From NCBI GenBank assembly GCA_003220685.1, contig QHTE01000071.1:1-43136 (forward strand): a stretch of DNA of 43,136 nt, in the 5' to 3' direction. Source of the stretch: Candidatus Rokuibacteriota bacterium (lineage in GTDB: Bacteria; Methylomirabilota; Methylomirabilia; Rokubacteriales; CSP1-6). Below the pieces are notes generated by a model. That model was not told where the DNA came from. It made no database searches and saw only the letters and a list, made by a program, of their open reading frames with translations. Numbering within the stretch: the first letter of the stretch is position 1; each line of letters opens with the position of its first letter. Made by a program: the position numbers and the translations under genes. Positions 7,748 to 16,975 of the stretch are shown piece by piece.

Positions 7748-9517
7748 TCAGCGACGGATGACGGGTGGCGTGGCCCAGCCGCGTGCCGTCCGCAGCTCGG
7801 CGCGCCGCTGGGTCGTCGCGGCCTCGTCCACGACTGAGGCGGACGGGTCGATCACGACACCGTAGTCGTCGCGCGCCGAGGCCAGGCTGACCAGCTCGTT
7901 GGCCACGTCGCGCAGCACCCGAAAGGGATCGCGCTCGAGTGGATCGCCCCAGCCGCCGGGCCCCGGCTGGTCGTGGATGAAGACGTCGCCGCGACGCATC
8001 GGCGTCATCGTGACCTTGGCCGTGAGCTCGCGCTCGCGACCATCAGCGATGAGCCGGTTGCGCGACGGCTTGCCCGGCGCGCCGCCGTACAGCCCATAGG
8101 GACGAAACGTGTGACGGTCGGCGCGTACCTGGAGCACGGCCTCGTCCTCCGTGAGCCGGTAGGCACGGCGGATCGACATCCCGCCGCGGTGCCGGCCGGG
8201 CCCGCCCACGTCCGGGATCAGCTCACAGCACAGGATCTCGAGCGGCTGCTCGGTCTCGGTCACCTCGGCGGAGGGCAGCGACATGTTCGCGAAGAGGTTG
8301 GCATTGCCGTCGAGTCCGTCGGCCCACGGCCGACCGCCCCAGGCCGAGCAGATGAACTCCACGAAGATGAACGGCGTGCGGTCGGCGTGATAGCCGCCGA
8401 TGCTGACGCCGGTGTTGCCCCCCTCGGAGGCCGCGATCACCCGGTCGGGCAGCATCTGGGCGAGGGCTCCGAAGACGGTGTCGACCATGCGGAACCCGGT
8501 CAGCCCGCGTGCCGCGCAGGCGGCGGGCGGCACCGCGTTGGCGATCGTCCCCGGCGGCGCGATGACCTCGATGGCGCGGTAGAAACCGGCGTTGCAGAGG
8601 ATCTCGTGAGGGAGGACCGACTTGAGACAGGTGTAGGTGGCCGCGCGCGTGAACGACAACGTGTTGTTGATGGCGCCCTTCACCTGGGGTGAGGTACCGG
8701 TCCAGTCCGCCGTCATCTGCTCACGGTGTTTCTTCAGGGCAACCGTGAGCGGGATCGGCGTACCGAAGTCGATGCCGTCGTCGTCGATCCAGTCGGTGAA
8801 GCTCCACTCGCCGTCCGGTAGCTCGGCGATCGCCGCCCGCGTCAGTCGTTCGGTGTAGTCGAGGATCTCCTCCATGTAGGCCGACACCTGCGCGACGCCG
8901 TGCTTGGCGATCAGCCGCGCGAATGCCTGCTCCGCAATATGGCAGGCCGCGAGCTGCGCGCGCATGTCGCCGAGCACGCGCACCGGCAAGCGGACGTTCT
9001 TCTCCAGCATGCGAAAGAAGGTCTCGTTCGGCTCGCCGGCGTCGTACATCTTGACAGGCGGGATGCGAAGCCCTTCCTGGAAGATCTCGGTCGAGTCCGA
9101 TGCGTTCGATCCGGCCACCCGACCGCCCATGTCGGTCTGGTGGCAGATGGTCGCGGCGAAGGCCACCCGTCGGCCCTCGTGGAAGATCGGCTTGAGGATG
9201 AACACGTCGGGCAGATGCATCCCGCCTTCGAACGGATCGTTGAGCGCGTAGACGTCGCCCGGCCGCATGCGGTCGCCGTAGCGCCGGATCGTGGCGGCGA
9301 GCGCATCGGGGAACGACGACAGGTGGCCCGGCAAGGTCAGGCCCTGCGCCACCGTGCGGCCCTGGGCGTCGCAGAAGGCCGTCGAGTAGTCCATGTTGTC
9401 CTTGAGCACGCCGGAGTACGCGGTGCGCAGGATGGTCAGGGCCATCTCGTCGGCAATGGACAGGAGCGTGTTCTTGAACAGCTCGAAGCCGATGGGATCG
9501 GAGAGCCGGGTGGCCAC
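7748..9517 (-). CDS. hyuB: Hydantoinase B/oxoprolinase family protein
   Basis: This 589-residue protein matches the HyuB family throughout: FELFKNTLLSIADEMALTILRTAYS near the start, ALNDPFEGGMHLPDV, and the C-terminal glycine-rich GPGGWGDPLERDP. HyuB and HyuA together form ATP-dependent hydantoinases or 5-oxoprolinase/acetone-carboxylase-like enzymes that open cyclic amides. The start is GTG 9517, 3 bp after the hyuA stop, so translation is coupled. With the upstream aminotransferase gene it forms a three-gene operon. The actual substrate (hydantoin, N-methylhydantoin, oxoproline or another) cannot be read from the sequence. Confidence 0.9.
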   Translation of the reverse strand: MATRLSDPIGFELFKNTLLSIADEMALTILRTAYSGVLKDNMDYSTAFCDAQGRTVAQGLTLPGHLSSFPDALAATIRRYGDRMRPGDVYALNDPFEGGMHLPDVFILKPIFHEGRRVAFAATICHQTDMGGRVAGSNASDSTEIFQEGLRIPPVKMYDAGEPNETFFRMLEKNVRLPVRVLGDMRAQLAACHIAEQAFARLIAKHGVAQVSAYMEEILDYTERLTRAAIAELPDGEWSFTDWIDDDGIDFGTPIPLTVALKKHREQMTADWTGTSPQVKGAINNTLSFTRAATYTCLKSVLPHEILCNAGFYRAIEVIAPPGTIANAVPPAACAARGLTGFRMVDTVFGALAQMLPDRVIAASEGGNTGVSIGGYHADRTPFIFVEFICSAWGGRPWADGLDGNANLFANMSLPSAEVTETEQPLEILCCELIPDVGGPGRHRGGMSIRRAYRLTEDEAVLQVRADRHTFRPYGLYGGAPGKPSRNRLIADGRERELTAKVTMTPMRRGDVFIHDQPGPGGWGDPLERDPFRVLRDVANELVSLASARDDYGVVIDPSASVVDEAATTQRRAELRTARGWATPPVIRR

Positions 9518-9520
9518 CGT

Positions 9521-11584
9521 TCAGACCTCCATCACGATGTTGCCCGAGACGTCGAGCGCCGCCCTGGCGCCCGGCGGCACGATGCACGTCGCGTCGTACT
9601 CCTCCACGATCACCGGCCCCTCGCGAGGGGTCGCGAGATCGTCGCGGGTCAGGACGGGCGTCACGATCCAGCCCTCGCGCGGACCGAAATAGACCCGGCG
9701 CGGGCCCGCGATCGTACCCGCGCCCCGACCGATCTGGACGCGCTCGGGAACGCGCGGCCGGTCGCTCAGCCCCTGGCCGACGACGCGCAGGCTCACGATC
9801 TCGACCGGCTCGTCGGCGCCCGCCCGGTGCCCGTACGTGCGCTCGTGCTCGCGCGCGAACGCTTCGTCGATCGTCACGCTCGCCGTTACGGGCACGGTCA
9901 GCTCGAACGACTGCCCTTGGTAGCGGCAGTCAGCCGAGCGCGCTATACGAACGGCCGCACCGCTGAAGCCCTCGGCAGCGAGCTGACCGTGCGCTTCATC
10001 CTCCAGGCGCCCGAACGCCTCGGCCAGCTCGGCGGGATCCAGGCCACGCGCCGGCCGGCGCCACGTGCGGACGTAGTGGTGCTCGACCTCGGAGTAGAGC
10101 AGACCGAAGGCCGAGAAGAGCCCGGGGGCGGGCGGGACGACGACGCGCGTCATCTCCAGCGCGCGGGCCATGCCTGCGGCGAAGACCGGCCCGTTGCCGC
10201 CGAAGGCGAAGAGCGCGTACTCGCGCGGATCACGACCTCGCTCGCTCGAGACCGCACGGATCGCCCGCATCATGTTCGACGCCGCGATCAAGTGGGCGCC
10301 GTAGGCCGCCTCGGCGAGCGGCAAGCCGAGTGGCGCGGCGATCCGCTCCTGGAAGATCTCGTGGGAGCGAGCCGCATTGAGTTTCACGGCGCCGCCGGCC
10401 AGCGCCGTCGGGTTCAGGTAGCCGAGCACGATGTTGGCATCCGTGACAGTCGGCTCGGTGCCGCCGAGGTCGTAGCAGAGCGGCCCGGGGGACGCGCCGG
10501 CGCTGCGTGGGCCGACTTGCAGCGCGCCGCCGGCATCGCGCCAGACGATCGAGCCGCCGCCGGCGCCGACCTCGGCGAGGTCGATGGCGGGGACACGCAG
10601 GAGATAGCCGCTTCCGGTGAGCAGTCGCGAGCCGTGCATGATACCGCCGCCGACCTGGTACTCGGTGGCCCGGCTGACCGCGCCTTCCTCGACGATCGAT
10701 GCCTTGGCGGTGGTGCCGCCCATGTCGAAGGTGATCAGCTTGTCGAACCCGATCCGCCGCGCCAGCGCCTGGGCCCCGACGACGCCCGCGGCCGGCCCCG
10801 ACTCGATGATGTGCATCGGTCTCGCGGCCGCCGCCGCATCAGTCATCAACCCGCCGTTGGACTGCATGATCAGCAGCGGCCCCCGCACGGCGATCCCATC
10901 GAGGCCGGCCCGCAGCGTGGCCAGGTAGCGGCGGACGATCGGCAGCACGTACGCGTTGATCACCGTGGTGGAGGTGCGCTCGTATTCCTTGATCTCGGGC
11001 AGCACCTCGCTGCTGATGCACAAGGGCAGGCCTGGGGCGCGGCGCTCGACGATCGACTTGATGCGCTCCTCGTGGACGGGGTTCGCCCACGCGTTGAGCA
11101 GACACACGGAAAGCGCTTCGATGCCCTGAGCGAGCAGCCGGTCGAGCGCGCGCTCGACGTCGGCCTCGTCGAGCGGCTGCTGGACCGCGCCGCGCGCGTC
11201 GATCCGCTCGCTCACCTCCACCCGCAGGCGGCGCTCGACCAGGGTGGGCGGCTTCTCCCAGGTGAGATCGTAGAGGCGCGGCATGCGCAGGCGCCGGATC
11301 TCGAGGACGTCGCGGAAGCCACGGGTGGTGATGAGCCCGGTCCGGGCGCCGCGCAGCTCGAGCAGCGCGTTGGACGCCACAGTGGTGCCATGCAGCACCT
11401 CGACCACATCGCGACCCCCGAGACCGGTCTCGTCGAACACCTCGCGGAGCCCGGCGACGATGGCGCGGGCGTAGTCCTCGACGCTGGAAGACACCTTCTT
11501 GATGTGCAGGCGTCCGTCGGCGTCGAGGAAGACGATGTCGGTGAAGGTGCCGCCGATATCGACCGCGACGCGGAACCGGCTCAC
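9521..11584 (-). CDS. hyuA: Hydantoinase A / N-methylhydantoinase A family protein
   Basis: This 687-residue protein starts with FRVAVDIGGTFTDIVFLD, the actin-like ATPase phosphate loop of the HyuA family. It has further family blocks such as TGLITTRGFRDVLEIRR, DMGGTTAKAS and EVGAGGGSIVW. It is the ATP-binding partner of the product of the next gene. The start is GTG 11584, whose GTGA overlaps the stop of the aminotransferase gene by 4 bp. The length is usual for the family and no key motif is missing. Confidence 0.92.
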   Translation of the reverse strand: MSRFRVAVDIGGTFTDIVFLDADGRLHIKKVSSSVEDYARAIVAGLREVFDETGLGGRDVVEVLHGTTVASNALLELRGARTGLITTRGFRDVLEIRRLRMPRLYDLTWEKPPTLVERRLRVEVSERIDARGAVQQPLDEADVERALDRLLAQGIEALSVCLLNAWANPVHEERIKSIVERRAPGLPLCISSEVLPEIKEYERTSTTVINAYVLPIVRRYLATLRAGLDGIAVRGPLLIMQSNGGLMTDAAAAARPMHIIESGPAAGVVGAQALARRIGFDKLITFDMGGTTAKASIVEEGAVSRATEYQVGGGIMHGSRLLTGSGYLLRVPAIDLAEVGAGGGSIVWRDAGGALQVGPRSAGASPGPLCYDLGGTEPTVTDANIVLGYLNPTALAGGAVKLNAARSHEIFQERIAAPLGLPLAEAAYGAHLIAASNMMRAIRAVSSERGRDPREYALFAFGGNGPVFAAGMARALEMTRVVVPPAPGLFSAFGLLYSEVEHHYVRTWRRPARGLDPAELAEAFGRLEDEAHGQLAAEGFSGAAVRIARSADCRYQGQSFELTVPVTASVTIDEAFAREHERTYGHRAGADEPVEIVSLRVVGQGLSDRPRVPERVQIGRGAGTIAGPRRVYFGPREGWIVTPVLTRDDLATPREGPVIVEEYDATCIVPPGARAALDVSGNIVMEV

Positions 11585-12951
11585 GCGAGCCGTTCGATCT
11601 CGAGGACGGCGGCGAACGTCTCCACGAGGCCCTCGAGCTCGGCGTCACCCATCGGCGTCGAGAGACACCCGAGCCCGGTGATCGACATGAGCACGCCGTG
11701 CTCCATGAGTCGGCGCACCAGCCGGACGAGGCGCTCGCTCTCGGCGGGCGTCGCCCGCGTGCTCCGGTAGTCGCTCAGCTCGCGGTCCACCGGGTGAAGG
11801 CGGAACAGCGAGCCCAGGCCGGTGACGCGTCCGGGAACACCGGCCTGCTTGAAGCAGTCGTCGAGGCTCGCGCGGAGCTTCGCGCCGAGGTCGGCGAGCC
11901 GGGCGTAGGCGTCGGGTGTCAAGAGCCGCATCGCGGCCAGGCCGGCGGCCATCGTCACCGGGTTGGCGTTGAACGTCCCGCCGTGCGGCGCAGGCGGCGG
12001 CCCGCCCCGCGTGGGATCGAACACCGTCATGACGTCCGCCCGTCCCGCCACAGCACCAACCGGAAAGCCGCCGCCGATGATCTTGCCGAGCGTGGTCATA
12101 TCCGGCGTCACGCCCAAGGCACCCTGGGCACCGTGGTAACCGACCCGGAACGAGATGACCTCGTCGAAGATCAGCACGATGCCGTGCGCTCGCGTCACGT
12201 CGCGGAGGGCCTGCAAGAACTCGGTGCGAGCGGGGACGAGGCCGACACGATTGGGGACGGGATCCACCAGCACCGCCGCCAGGTGTGAGGCCTCGCGCTC
12301 GATGCGCGCGACGGCGTGCTCCGCGTGATTGAACGGCAGTACGACGACGTCATGGAGCACCGCCGGCGGCGTCCCCCTCGAGTACTCGGTGCTGGCCGGC
12401 GCCGCCAGACTCCCCCAGGTCTCCGGGGTCGATGCCAGGCTCACCTCGGCGTAGTCGTATGAGCCGTGGTACGCGCCCTCGAACTTTGCGATCTTCGGGC
12501 GGCCCGTGAATGCGCGCGCGCCCTTAACCGCGATCATCACCGCCTCGCTGCCCGAGTTGGTGAACCGCACCCGCTCCGCCGAGGGCAGCCGCTCGCACAG
12601 GAGCGCCGCCAGGTCGATCTCCTCGGGCGTCGGCATCGGGAACGACGCGCCCAGCGCGAGCCGTCGGGTCGCCGCTTCCACGATCGTGGGGTGGGCGTGG
12701 CCATGGATCAGCGCCGTGTAGTTGTTCAGGCAGTCGAGGCGGCGGTCGCCCTCGACGTCGGTGATCCAGCAGCCTTGCCCGGCGGCGGCGTACGGCGGGT
12801 ACGGCGCCATGTAGACGGTAGTGCGCGAGTTGCCGCCCGGCAGGACGCCCTGAGCGCGCGCGAAGAGCGTCGCCGATTTCGAGCCTGGCTCGGCCCACCG
12901 AGCGGTCCGCGCGAGTGGACGGGGTGTCCTCACCTTCGAGATCGTCGCCAT
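11581..12951 (-). CDS. Class III aminotransferase, glutamate-1-semialdehyde aminomutase-like
   Basis: This 456-residue PLP enzyme has the class III aminotransferase signature: NSGSEA at 132-137, the cofactor aspartate in IFDEVI (D263) and the Schiff-base lysine in TTLGKIIGGGFPVGA (K290). It is closest in feel to glutamate-1-semialdehyde 2,1-aminomutase-like proteins. Its place at the head of a hydantoinase operon argues for a catabolic or amino-acid-racemising role rather than haem synthesis. Start ATG 12951 has a near-perfect RBS (AAGGAGGCG, about 8 bp spacing). The stop overlaps the hyuA start by 4 bp. The exact amino donor and acceptor are unknown. Confidence 0.85.
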   Translation of the reverse strand: MATISKVRTPRPLARTARWAEPGSKSATLFARAQGVLPGGNSRTTVYMAPYPPYAAAGQGCWITDVEGDRRLDCLNNYTALIHGHAHPTIVEAATRRLALGASFPMPTPEEIDLAALLCERLPSAERVRFTNSGSEAVMIAVKGARAFTGRPKIAKFEGAYHGSYDYAEVSLASTPETWGSLAAPASTEYSRGTPPAVLHDVVVLPFNHAEHAVARIEREASHLAAVLVDPVPNRVGLVPARTEFLQALRDVTRAHGIVLIFDEVISFRVGYHGAQGALGVTPDMTTLGKIIGGGFPVGAVAGRADVMTVFDPTRGGPPPAPHGGTFNANPVTMAAGLAAMRLLTPDAYARLADLGAKLRASLDDCFKQAGVPGRVTGLGSLFRLHPVDRELSDYRSTRATPAESERLVRLVRRLMEHGVLMSITGLGCLSTPMGDAELEGLVETFAAVLEIERLA

Positions 12952-13061
12952 CGCCGCGCCTCCTTCATCCGTCTGGCGGCTGCTGCCGCGCGTGCCACGA
13001 TGATACTCTCGTCGCGGAGGCCTGGGCCTGGCGTCCGACCTCGACCTTCATGATCACGATG

Positions 13062-15179
13062 CTAAAGGACGCCGTCCTGGGCACGGCGGAGCAGCTGCGC
13101 GTTGATAGCCACGATGATCGTGCTCGCCGACATCAGCACCGCGCCCAGCGCCGGCGGCAGGACGATCCCCCAGGGCGCCAGCACGCCGGCCGCGAGCGGG
13201 ATCGCGACAATGTTGTAGCCGGCGGCCCACCAGAGATTCTGGATCATCTTCCGGTGCGTCGCTTTGCTGAGCGCGATGATTCGCGGGACGTCGCGTGGAT
13301 CACTCCGCACGAGCACCACGTCACCGGCCTCCACGGCGACGTCGGTCCCGGCCCCGATCGCGATCCCGACATCCGCGGTCAGGAGGGCCGGCGCATCGTT
13401 CACCCCATCGCCGACCATCGCCACACGCTCGCCGCGCGCCTGGACCTCCTTGACCTTCGCCGCTTTCTGCTCCGGCAATACTTCGGCGAAGACGGTGTCG
13501 ATGCCGAGCTCCTCGGCCACGGAGCGCGCAATCGGCTGGGCATCGCCGGTGATCATGATCACCTCGATGTTCTGCGCATGAAGTCGCCGCACCGCCTCGC
13601 GGGACTCCTCACGGACGGCATCCGCAGCCGCGAACACGGCGAGGGCCGTCGTCGACTCGATCATCGTGATCGCGGCCTGGCCCCGCGCAGCCGCGCGGTC
13701 GATGGCCGCCTGCAACACCGGCTCGATCTTCACGCTGAGCCGGCGGAGCAGGGCCGGACCCCCGAGCATGAGCTGCCGGCCACGCACAGTAGCCTGCGCA
13801 CCGTGGCCCGGGACGGCCTGGAACTGCTCTGCGTTCGGGATCGCGAGTTTTCGTTCCTCCGCACTCCTGACGATACCCCTGGCGATCGTGTGCTCGGAGT
13901 CGCGCTCCACCGCGGCAGCGAGCGCGAGCGCCTCGTCGTGAGCGAGGCCTGCCATCGTCGTGATCTCCGCCACCCGGAACTCGCCGAGCGTGAGCGTGCC
14001 TGTCTTGTCGAAGAAGACGGCCGTCACGTTGCGCGCCTCTTCGAGGCCGCGCCGGTCGCGAACAAGCAAGCCGTTGCGAGCGCCAATCGTCGTGGAAATG
14101 GCGACGACCAGTGGAATGGCGAGCCCCAGCGCGTGCGGGCATGCGATCACGAGCACAGTGACCACCCGCTCGATCACGAAGGAGGCTGCCTCTCCCGCGA
14201 CGAACCAGCCCACCAGCGTGGCGACGGCGGCGACGACCGCCACGATGGTAAGGAGGAACGCCGCACGGTCGGCGAGCGCCTGGGCCCGGGAGCGCGAGCT
14301 CTGGGCCTGGGCCACCAGACGCATGATGCCGGCGAGCGCCGTCCTCTCGCCAATACGGGTGATTTCGACGCGGAGCGAGCCCGACCCGTTCACCGTGCCG
14401 GCAATCACGGTGGCACCGACGGGCTTCGGCACCGGCCGTGACTCACCGGTGATCATCGACTCGTTCACCTCGCTCGAGCCGTCTCGCACGACGCCGTCGG
14501 CAGGAATGCCGGCACCCGGGCGAACGAGCACCAGGTCGCCCTCGCGGAGAGCGGAAACCGGGACCACCTCCGTGCGATCGCCGACGATCCCTACGGCCGT
14601 GTCCGGCAGCAGCTTCGCGAGCTCTCGGAGCGCGCCCTGCGCCTGGGAGATCGAGCGCATCTCGATCCAGTGGCCGAGGACCATGATCGTGACGAGGGTG
14701 GCGAGCTCCCACCAGAGATCCATTCCGGGGAAGCCGAAGGTCACCGCGAGGCTGAACACGAAGGCGACGCTGATCGCAAGGGCGATGAGCGTCATCATCC
14801 CGGGACGACGGTCGGCGAGCTCGCCGATGGCGCCCTTGACGAACACCCAGCCGCCGTAGCCGAAGACCAGCGTGCCGAACAACGCGGGAATGAAGCGCGA
14901 AGCCGCGGAGCCGCCCCACGCTTCGTAGCCGAGCCAGTGCTGGATCATCGGGGCCCACGCGATGGTGGGGATCGAGAGCAGCAACGTTCCCCAGAACTTT
15001 CGTCGGAACATCTCGACGCTGTGACCGGCATGCATATCGTGGGCAGCGTGGGCGTTGCGATCACCCCGACGATCGACCCTGTCGTGATGCCCGTGCGATT
15101 CGCTCCGGTCGGTCGGCGTCGGCTCGTGGTGCTGATGTCCGCCATGCGCATGCGGGCGAGCGCCGTCCTCGGCTGTCAT
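13062..15179 (-). CDS. copB: Copper-type P1B ATPase with CPH motif (CopB-like)
   Basis: This 705-residue membrane pump has all P-type ATPase hallmarks: actuator TGES (244-247), phosphorylation site DKTGT (391-395), the hinge GDGVNDAPAL, and the transmembrane metal motif CPH (347-349) instead of CPC. CPH is typical of the P1B-3 (CopB) group, described for Cu(II)/Ag(I) export. The N terminus lacks a CxxC heavy-metal domain; residues 8-53 instead carry 12 histidines. Downstream motifs YNIVAIPLAAG and MSASTIIVAINA are as expected. Start ATG 15179 has an AAGGA site. No copper chaperone or CueR/CopY regulator is adjacent. The gene is divergent from the iclR-type gene across 191 bp. Confidence 0.9.
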   Translation of the reverse strand: MTAEDGARPHAHGGHQHHEPTPTDRSESHGHHDRVDRRGDRNAHAAHDMHAGHSVEMFRRKFWGTLLLSIPTIAWAPMIQHWLGYEAWGGSAASRFIPALFGTLVFGYGGWVFVKGAIGELADRRPGMMTLIALAISVAFVFSLAVTFGFPGMDLWWELATLVTIMVLGHWIEMRSISQAQGALRELAKLLPDTAVGIVGDRTEVVPVSALREGDLVLVRPGAGIPADGVVRDGSSEVNESMITGESRPVPKPVGATVIAGTVNGSGSLRVEITRIGERTALAGIMRLVAQAQSSRSRAQALADRAAFLLTIVAVVAAVATLVGWFVAGEAASFVIERVVTVLVIACPHALGLAIPLVVAISTTIGARNGLLVRDRRGLEEARNVTAVFFDKTGTLTLGEFRVAEITTMAGLAHDEALALAAAVERDSEHTIARGIVRSAEERKLAIPNAEQFQAVPGHGAQATVRGRQLMLGGPALLRRLSVKIEPVLQAAIDRAAARGQAAITMIESTTALAVFAAADAVREESREAVRRLHAQNIEVIMITGDAQPIARSVAEELGIDTVFAEVLPEQKAAKVKEVQARGERVAMVGDGVNDAPALLTADVGIAIGAGTDVAVEAGDVVLVRSDPRDVPRIIALSKATHRKMIQNLWWAAGYNIVAIPLAAGVLAPWGIVLPPALGAVLMSASTIIVAINAQLLRRAQDGVL

Positions 15180-15288
15180 TGTTCCTTCTGTACGGTGACT
15201 GGAGGACTCGACAATCGCTGCTCTCCGCCCGAAGATACTCTACTCTCCGACGCATGCCCGATTTGCTTCGGCGCGTGCTCCGCCGCGC

Positions 15289-15317
15289 TTGACATCGCCT
15301 GTCGCCTCTCTTACCGT
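15289..15317 (+). promoter_or_regulatory. Putative sigma-70 promoter for the IclR-dioxygenase operon
   Basis: A perfect -35 hexamer TTGACA (15289-15294) is followed, after a 17-bp spacer, by TACCGT (15312-15317), which matches the -10 consensus at the first two and last positions. The start codon of the IclR gene is 53 bp downstream of the -10 end. The spacing is ideal and the inverted repeat right behind it is placed as an operator would be. It is unproven, and the -10 is weak, as expected for a regulated promoter. Confidence 0.55.
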
Positions 15318-15347
15318 TTGCGAAAACCGCATTTCGATATCCGCAAA
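15317..15347. promoter_or_regulatory. Nested inverted repeats, candidate IclR operator
   Basis: TTTGCG (15317-15322) and CGCAAA (15342-15347) form an outer inverted repeat with a 19-bp centre. CGAAA (15321-15325) and TTTCG (15332-15336) form an inner one with a 6-bp centre. The site touches the -10 of the putative promoter and precedes the RBS of the IclR-type gene. This placement suits autorepression by the encoded regulator. A similar TTTGCGAA..CGCAT pattern occurs in the 41.6 kb intergenic region. Confidence 0.45.
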
Positions 15348-15370
15348 GCAGCAGGCGGAGGGCCACCACG

Positions 15371-16018
15371 ATGGGTCGCAGCACGAGATATACGCTGCTG
15401 ACGCTCGTCAAGGGCCTGGCCGCGCTCGAGGCGCTCGAGGCCGCCGACGGTGGCCTCACGCTCACCGAAGTGGCGCGACGACTCAAGGAATCACAGACCG
15501 TCGCGTTCCGTGCGCTCAAGACCCTCGAAGAACACGGCTACGTCCGGCACGATGCCGTCTCCCGGCGCTACACGCTCGGCCTCCGCATTTGGGAGCTCGG
15601 CGCCCGGGTCGTCGGCCGGACGGGGCTGGTCGAGGCGGCGCGGCCGGTGCTCAAGTGGCTGACCGCCGTGACGGGGCAGACATCGGGATTGGTCGTGCTC
15701 CGGGCCACCGATGTGCTGTATCTGGACATCCGGGACAAGGCGGGCCTGCGGCGGCTGACTCCGACGACCATCGTGGGGGCGGCCGACCTCCGGCGTGAGC
15801 TTCGCGAGACCCGCCGCGCCGGCGTCGCCATCAACCGTGGCGAGCGCCAGCCCGACCTCGCGGCGGTGGCGGCTCCCCTCTTCGACGCGCACGGTGAGTG
15901 TGTCGCCGCCGTGGGCATCGCGGGGTCGCGCACCCGTTTCGCCGACGACCTCGAGGATTTCAAGCGCCACGTGCGGAAGGCGGGCGAGATCTCCGCGAGG
16001 CTCGGCCATCGCGCCTGA
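15371..16018 (+). CDS. IclR family transcriptional regulator, short form
   Basis: This 215-residue protein has the N-terminal winged helix-turn-helix of IclR proteins (GLAALEALEAADGGLTLTEVA, then the recognition region ESQTVAFRALKTLEEHGYV). The effector domain is only partly present: it runs from LVEAARPVLKWL to AVAAPLFDAHGECVAAVGIAG. The family's usual block around HATALGKALLA is absent. The protein is about 30-40 residues shorter than typical, with the gap near residue 133. It is the first gene of an apparent operon with the dehydrogenase and dioxygenase genes (27-bp gap to the next). It starts at ATG 15371 behind a GGAGG site. It probably controls this operon; the ligand pocket may be altered. 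Confidence 0.85.
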   Translation: MGRSTRYTLLTLVKGLAALEALEAADGGLTLTEVARRLKESQTVAFRALKTLEEHGYVRHDAVSRRYTLGLRIWELGARVVGRTGLVEAARPVLKWLTAVTGQTSGLVVLRATDVLYLDIRDKAGLRRLTPTTIVGAADLRRELRETRRAGVAINRGERQPDLAAVAAPLFDAHGECVAAVGIAGSRTRFADDLEDFKRHVRKAGEISARLGHRA

Positions 16019-16045
16019 AGGGGACGGCGCGCCAAGGAGGCAAGC

Positions 16046-16975
16046 GTGCAACTGGGTTTTGTGGGCACCGGCACGATGGGCAATCCGATGGCTCGCTGCC
16101 TCATTGCAGCGGGCCATCGAGTGACCGTCCACGATCTGCGACGTGAGGCCACGTCCAATCTGTGTGATCTGGGGGCGCGGTGGGCGGACTCCCCGCGGGC
16201 GACGGCGCAGGCCAGCGAGGTGGTCTTCACGTCGCTTCCCGGCCCGGCCGACGTCGAGCGGGCGATGGTCGACCCATCGACCGGTATCCTGGCCGGGCTC
16301 AAGGGCGGCGGCGCCTGCATCGACATGACGACCAACGCGCCGGGTGTCGTTCGCCGCGTCGCGGAGGCTTGTCAGGCGCGCGGGGTCGAGTTCCTGGACG
16401 CGCCGGTCAGCGGTCGCCCGCCGGGCATGACGATCATGGTCGGCGGTCCGGCGACGACCTTCGCCAAGTACCGGCCGCTGCTCGAGGCCATGGGCCGGAA
16501 CATCTTCTACGTGGGCGACGCGGGCGCCGGGTGCATCGCGAAGCTCGTGACGCAATACCTGGGCTACACGAACTTCGTCACCTCGCTCGAAGGTCTCCTC
16601 ATCGCCGCCAAGGCCGGCATCGACCTCGGCATCCTGGCGCAGATCGTCCCGGTCAGCGCCGGCGCGAGCCGGACCTTCGACAACATTCCCCGGTCGGTCC
16701 TGAGCGGCGAGTTCACCGCCGGCGGGACGCTCGACATCGTCGCCAAGGACCTGCACCTGGCCTGCGAGCTGGCGCGCGAGGTGGGCGCGCCGGCGCACCT
16801 GGGATCGATCGCCGACGACGTGATGAAGCGTGCCCAGGCCCAGGGGTGGGGGCAGCGAGGATTCCCCATTGCGGCGCGAGTCCTGGAAGCCATGGCGGGC
16901 GTGGAGCTGCGCTCGTCCGGAGTCAACGATGAAGGCGGCTACCAGGAGAAGGATCCCCGGCGAGGACAGGCATGA
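16046..16975 (+). CDS. NAD(P)-dependent oxidoreductase, 3-hydroxyisobutyrate dehydrogenase family
   Basis: This 309-residue protein has the beta-hydroxyacid dehydrogenase plan: an N-terminal Rossmann motif GFVGTGTMGNPMA (4-16), the substrate-binding block DAPVSGRPPG (118-127), and the catalytic lysine in GCIAKLVTQ (K166). The usual NN after KLV is TQ here, so substrate preference may differ from 3-hydroxyisobutyrate. Start GTG 16046 follows AAGGAGG, a strong RBS. The 3' end overlaps the dioxygenase beta-subunit gene by 4 bp (ATGA). In this operon it may oxidise a hydroxylated or diol intermediate produced by the dioxygenase; that is inference. Confidence 0.88.
   Translation: MQLGFVGTGTMGNPMARCLIAAGHRVTVHDLRREATSNLCDLGARWADSPRATAQASEVVFTSLPGPADVERAMVDPSTGILAGLKGGGACIDMTTNAPGVVRRVAEACQARGVEFLDAPVSGRPPGMTIMVGGPATTFAKYRPLLEAMGRNIFYVGDAGAGCIAKLVTQYLGYTNFVTSLEGLLIAAKAGIDLGILAQIVPVSAGASRTFDNIPRSVLSGEFTAGGTLDIVAKDLHLACELAREVGAPAHLGSIADDVMKRAQAQGWGQRGFPIAARVLEAMAGVELRSSGVNDEGGYQEKDPRRGQA

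Noticed and set aside
8900..11770. 956-residue open frame on the plus strand
   Set aside because: It is antisense to hyuA/hyuB, has no recognisable domain, and its composition mirrors high-GC codon bias of the real genes.
12915..14441. 508-residue plus-strand open frame
   Set aside because: Antisense shadow of the copper ATPase; rich in His/Arg/Asp without motifs.
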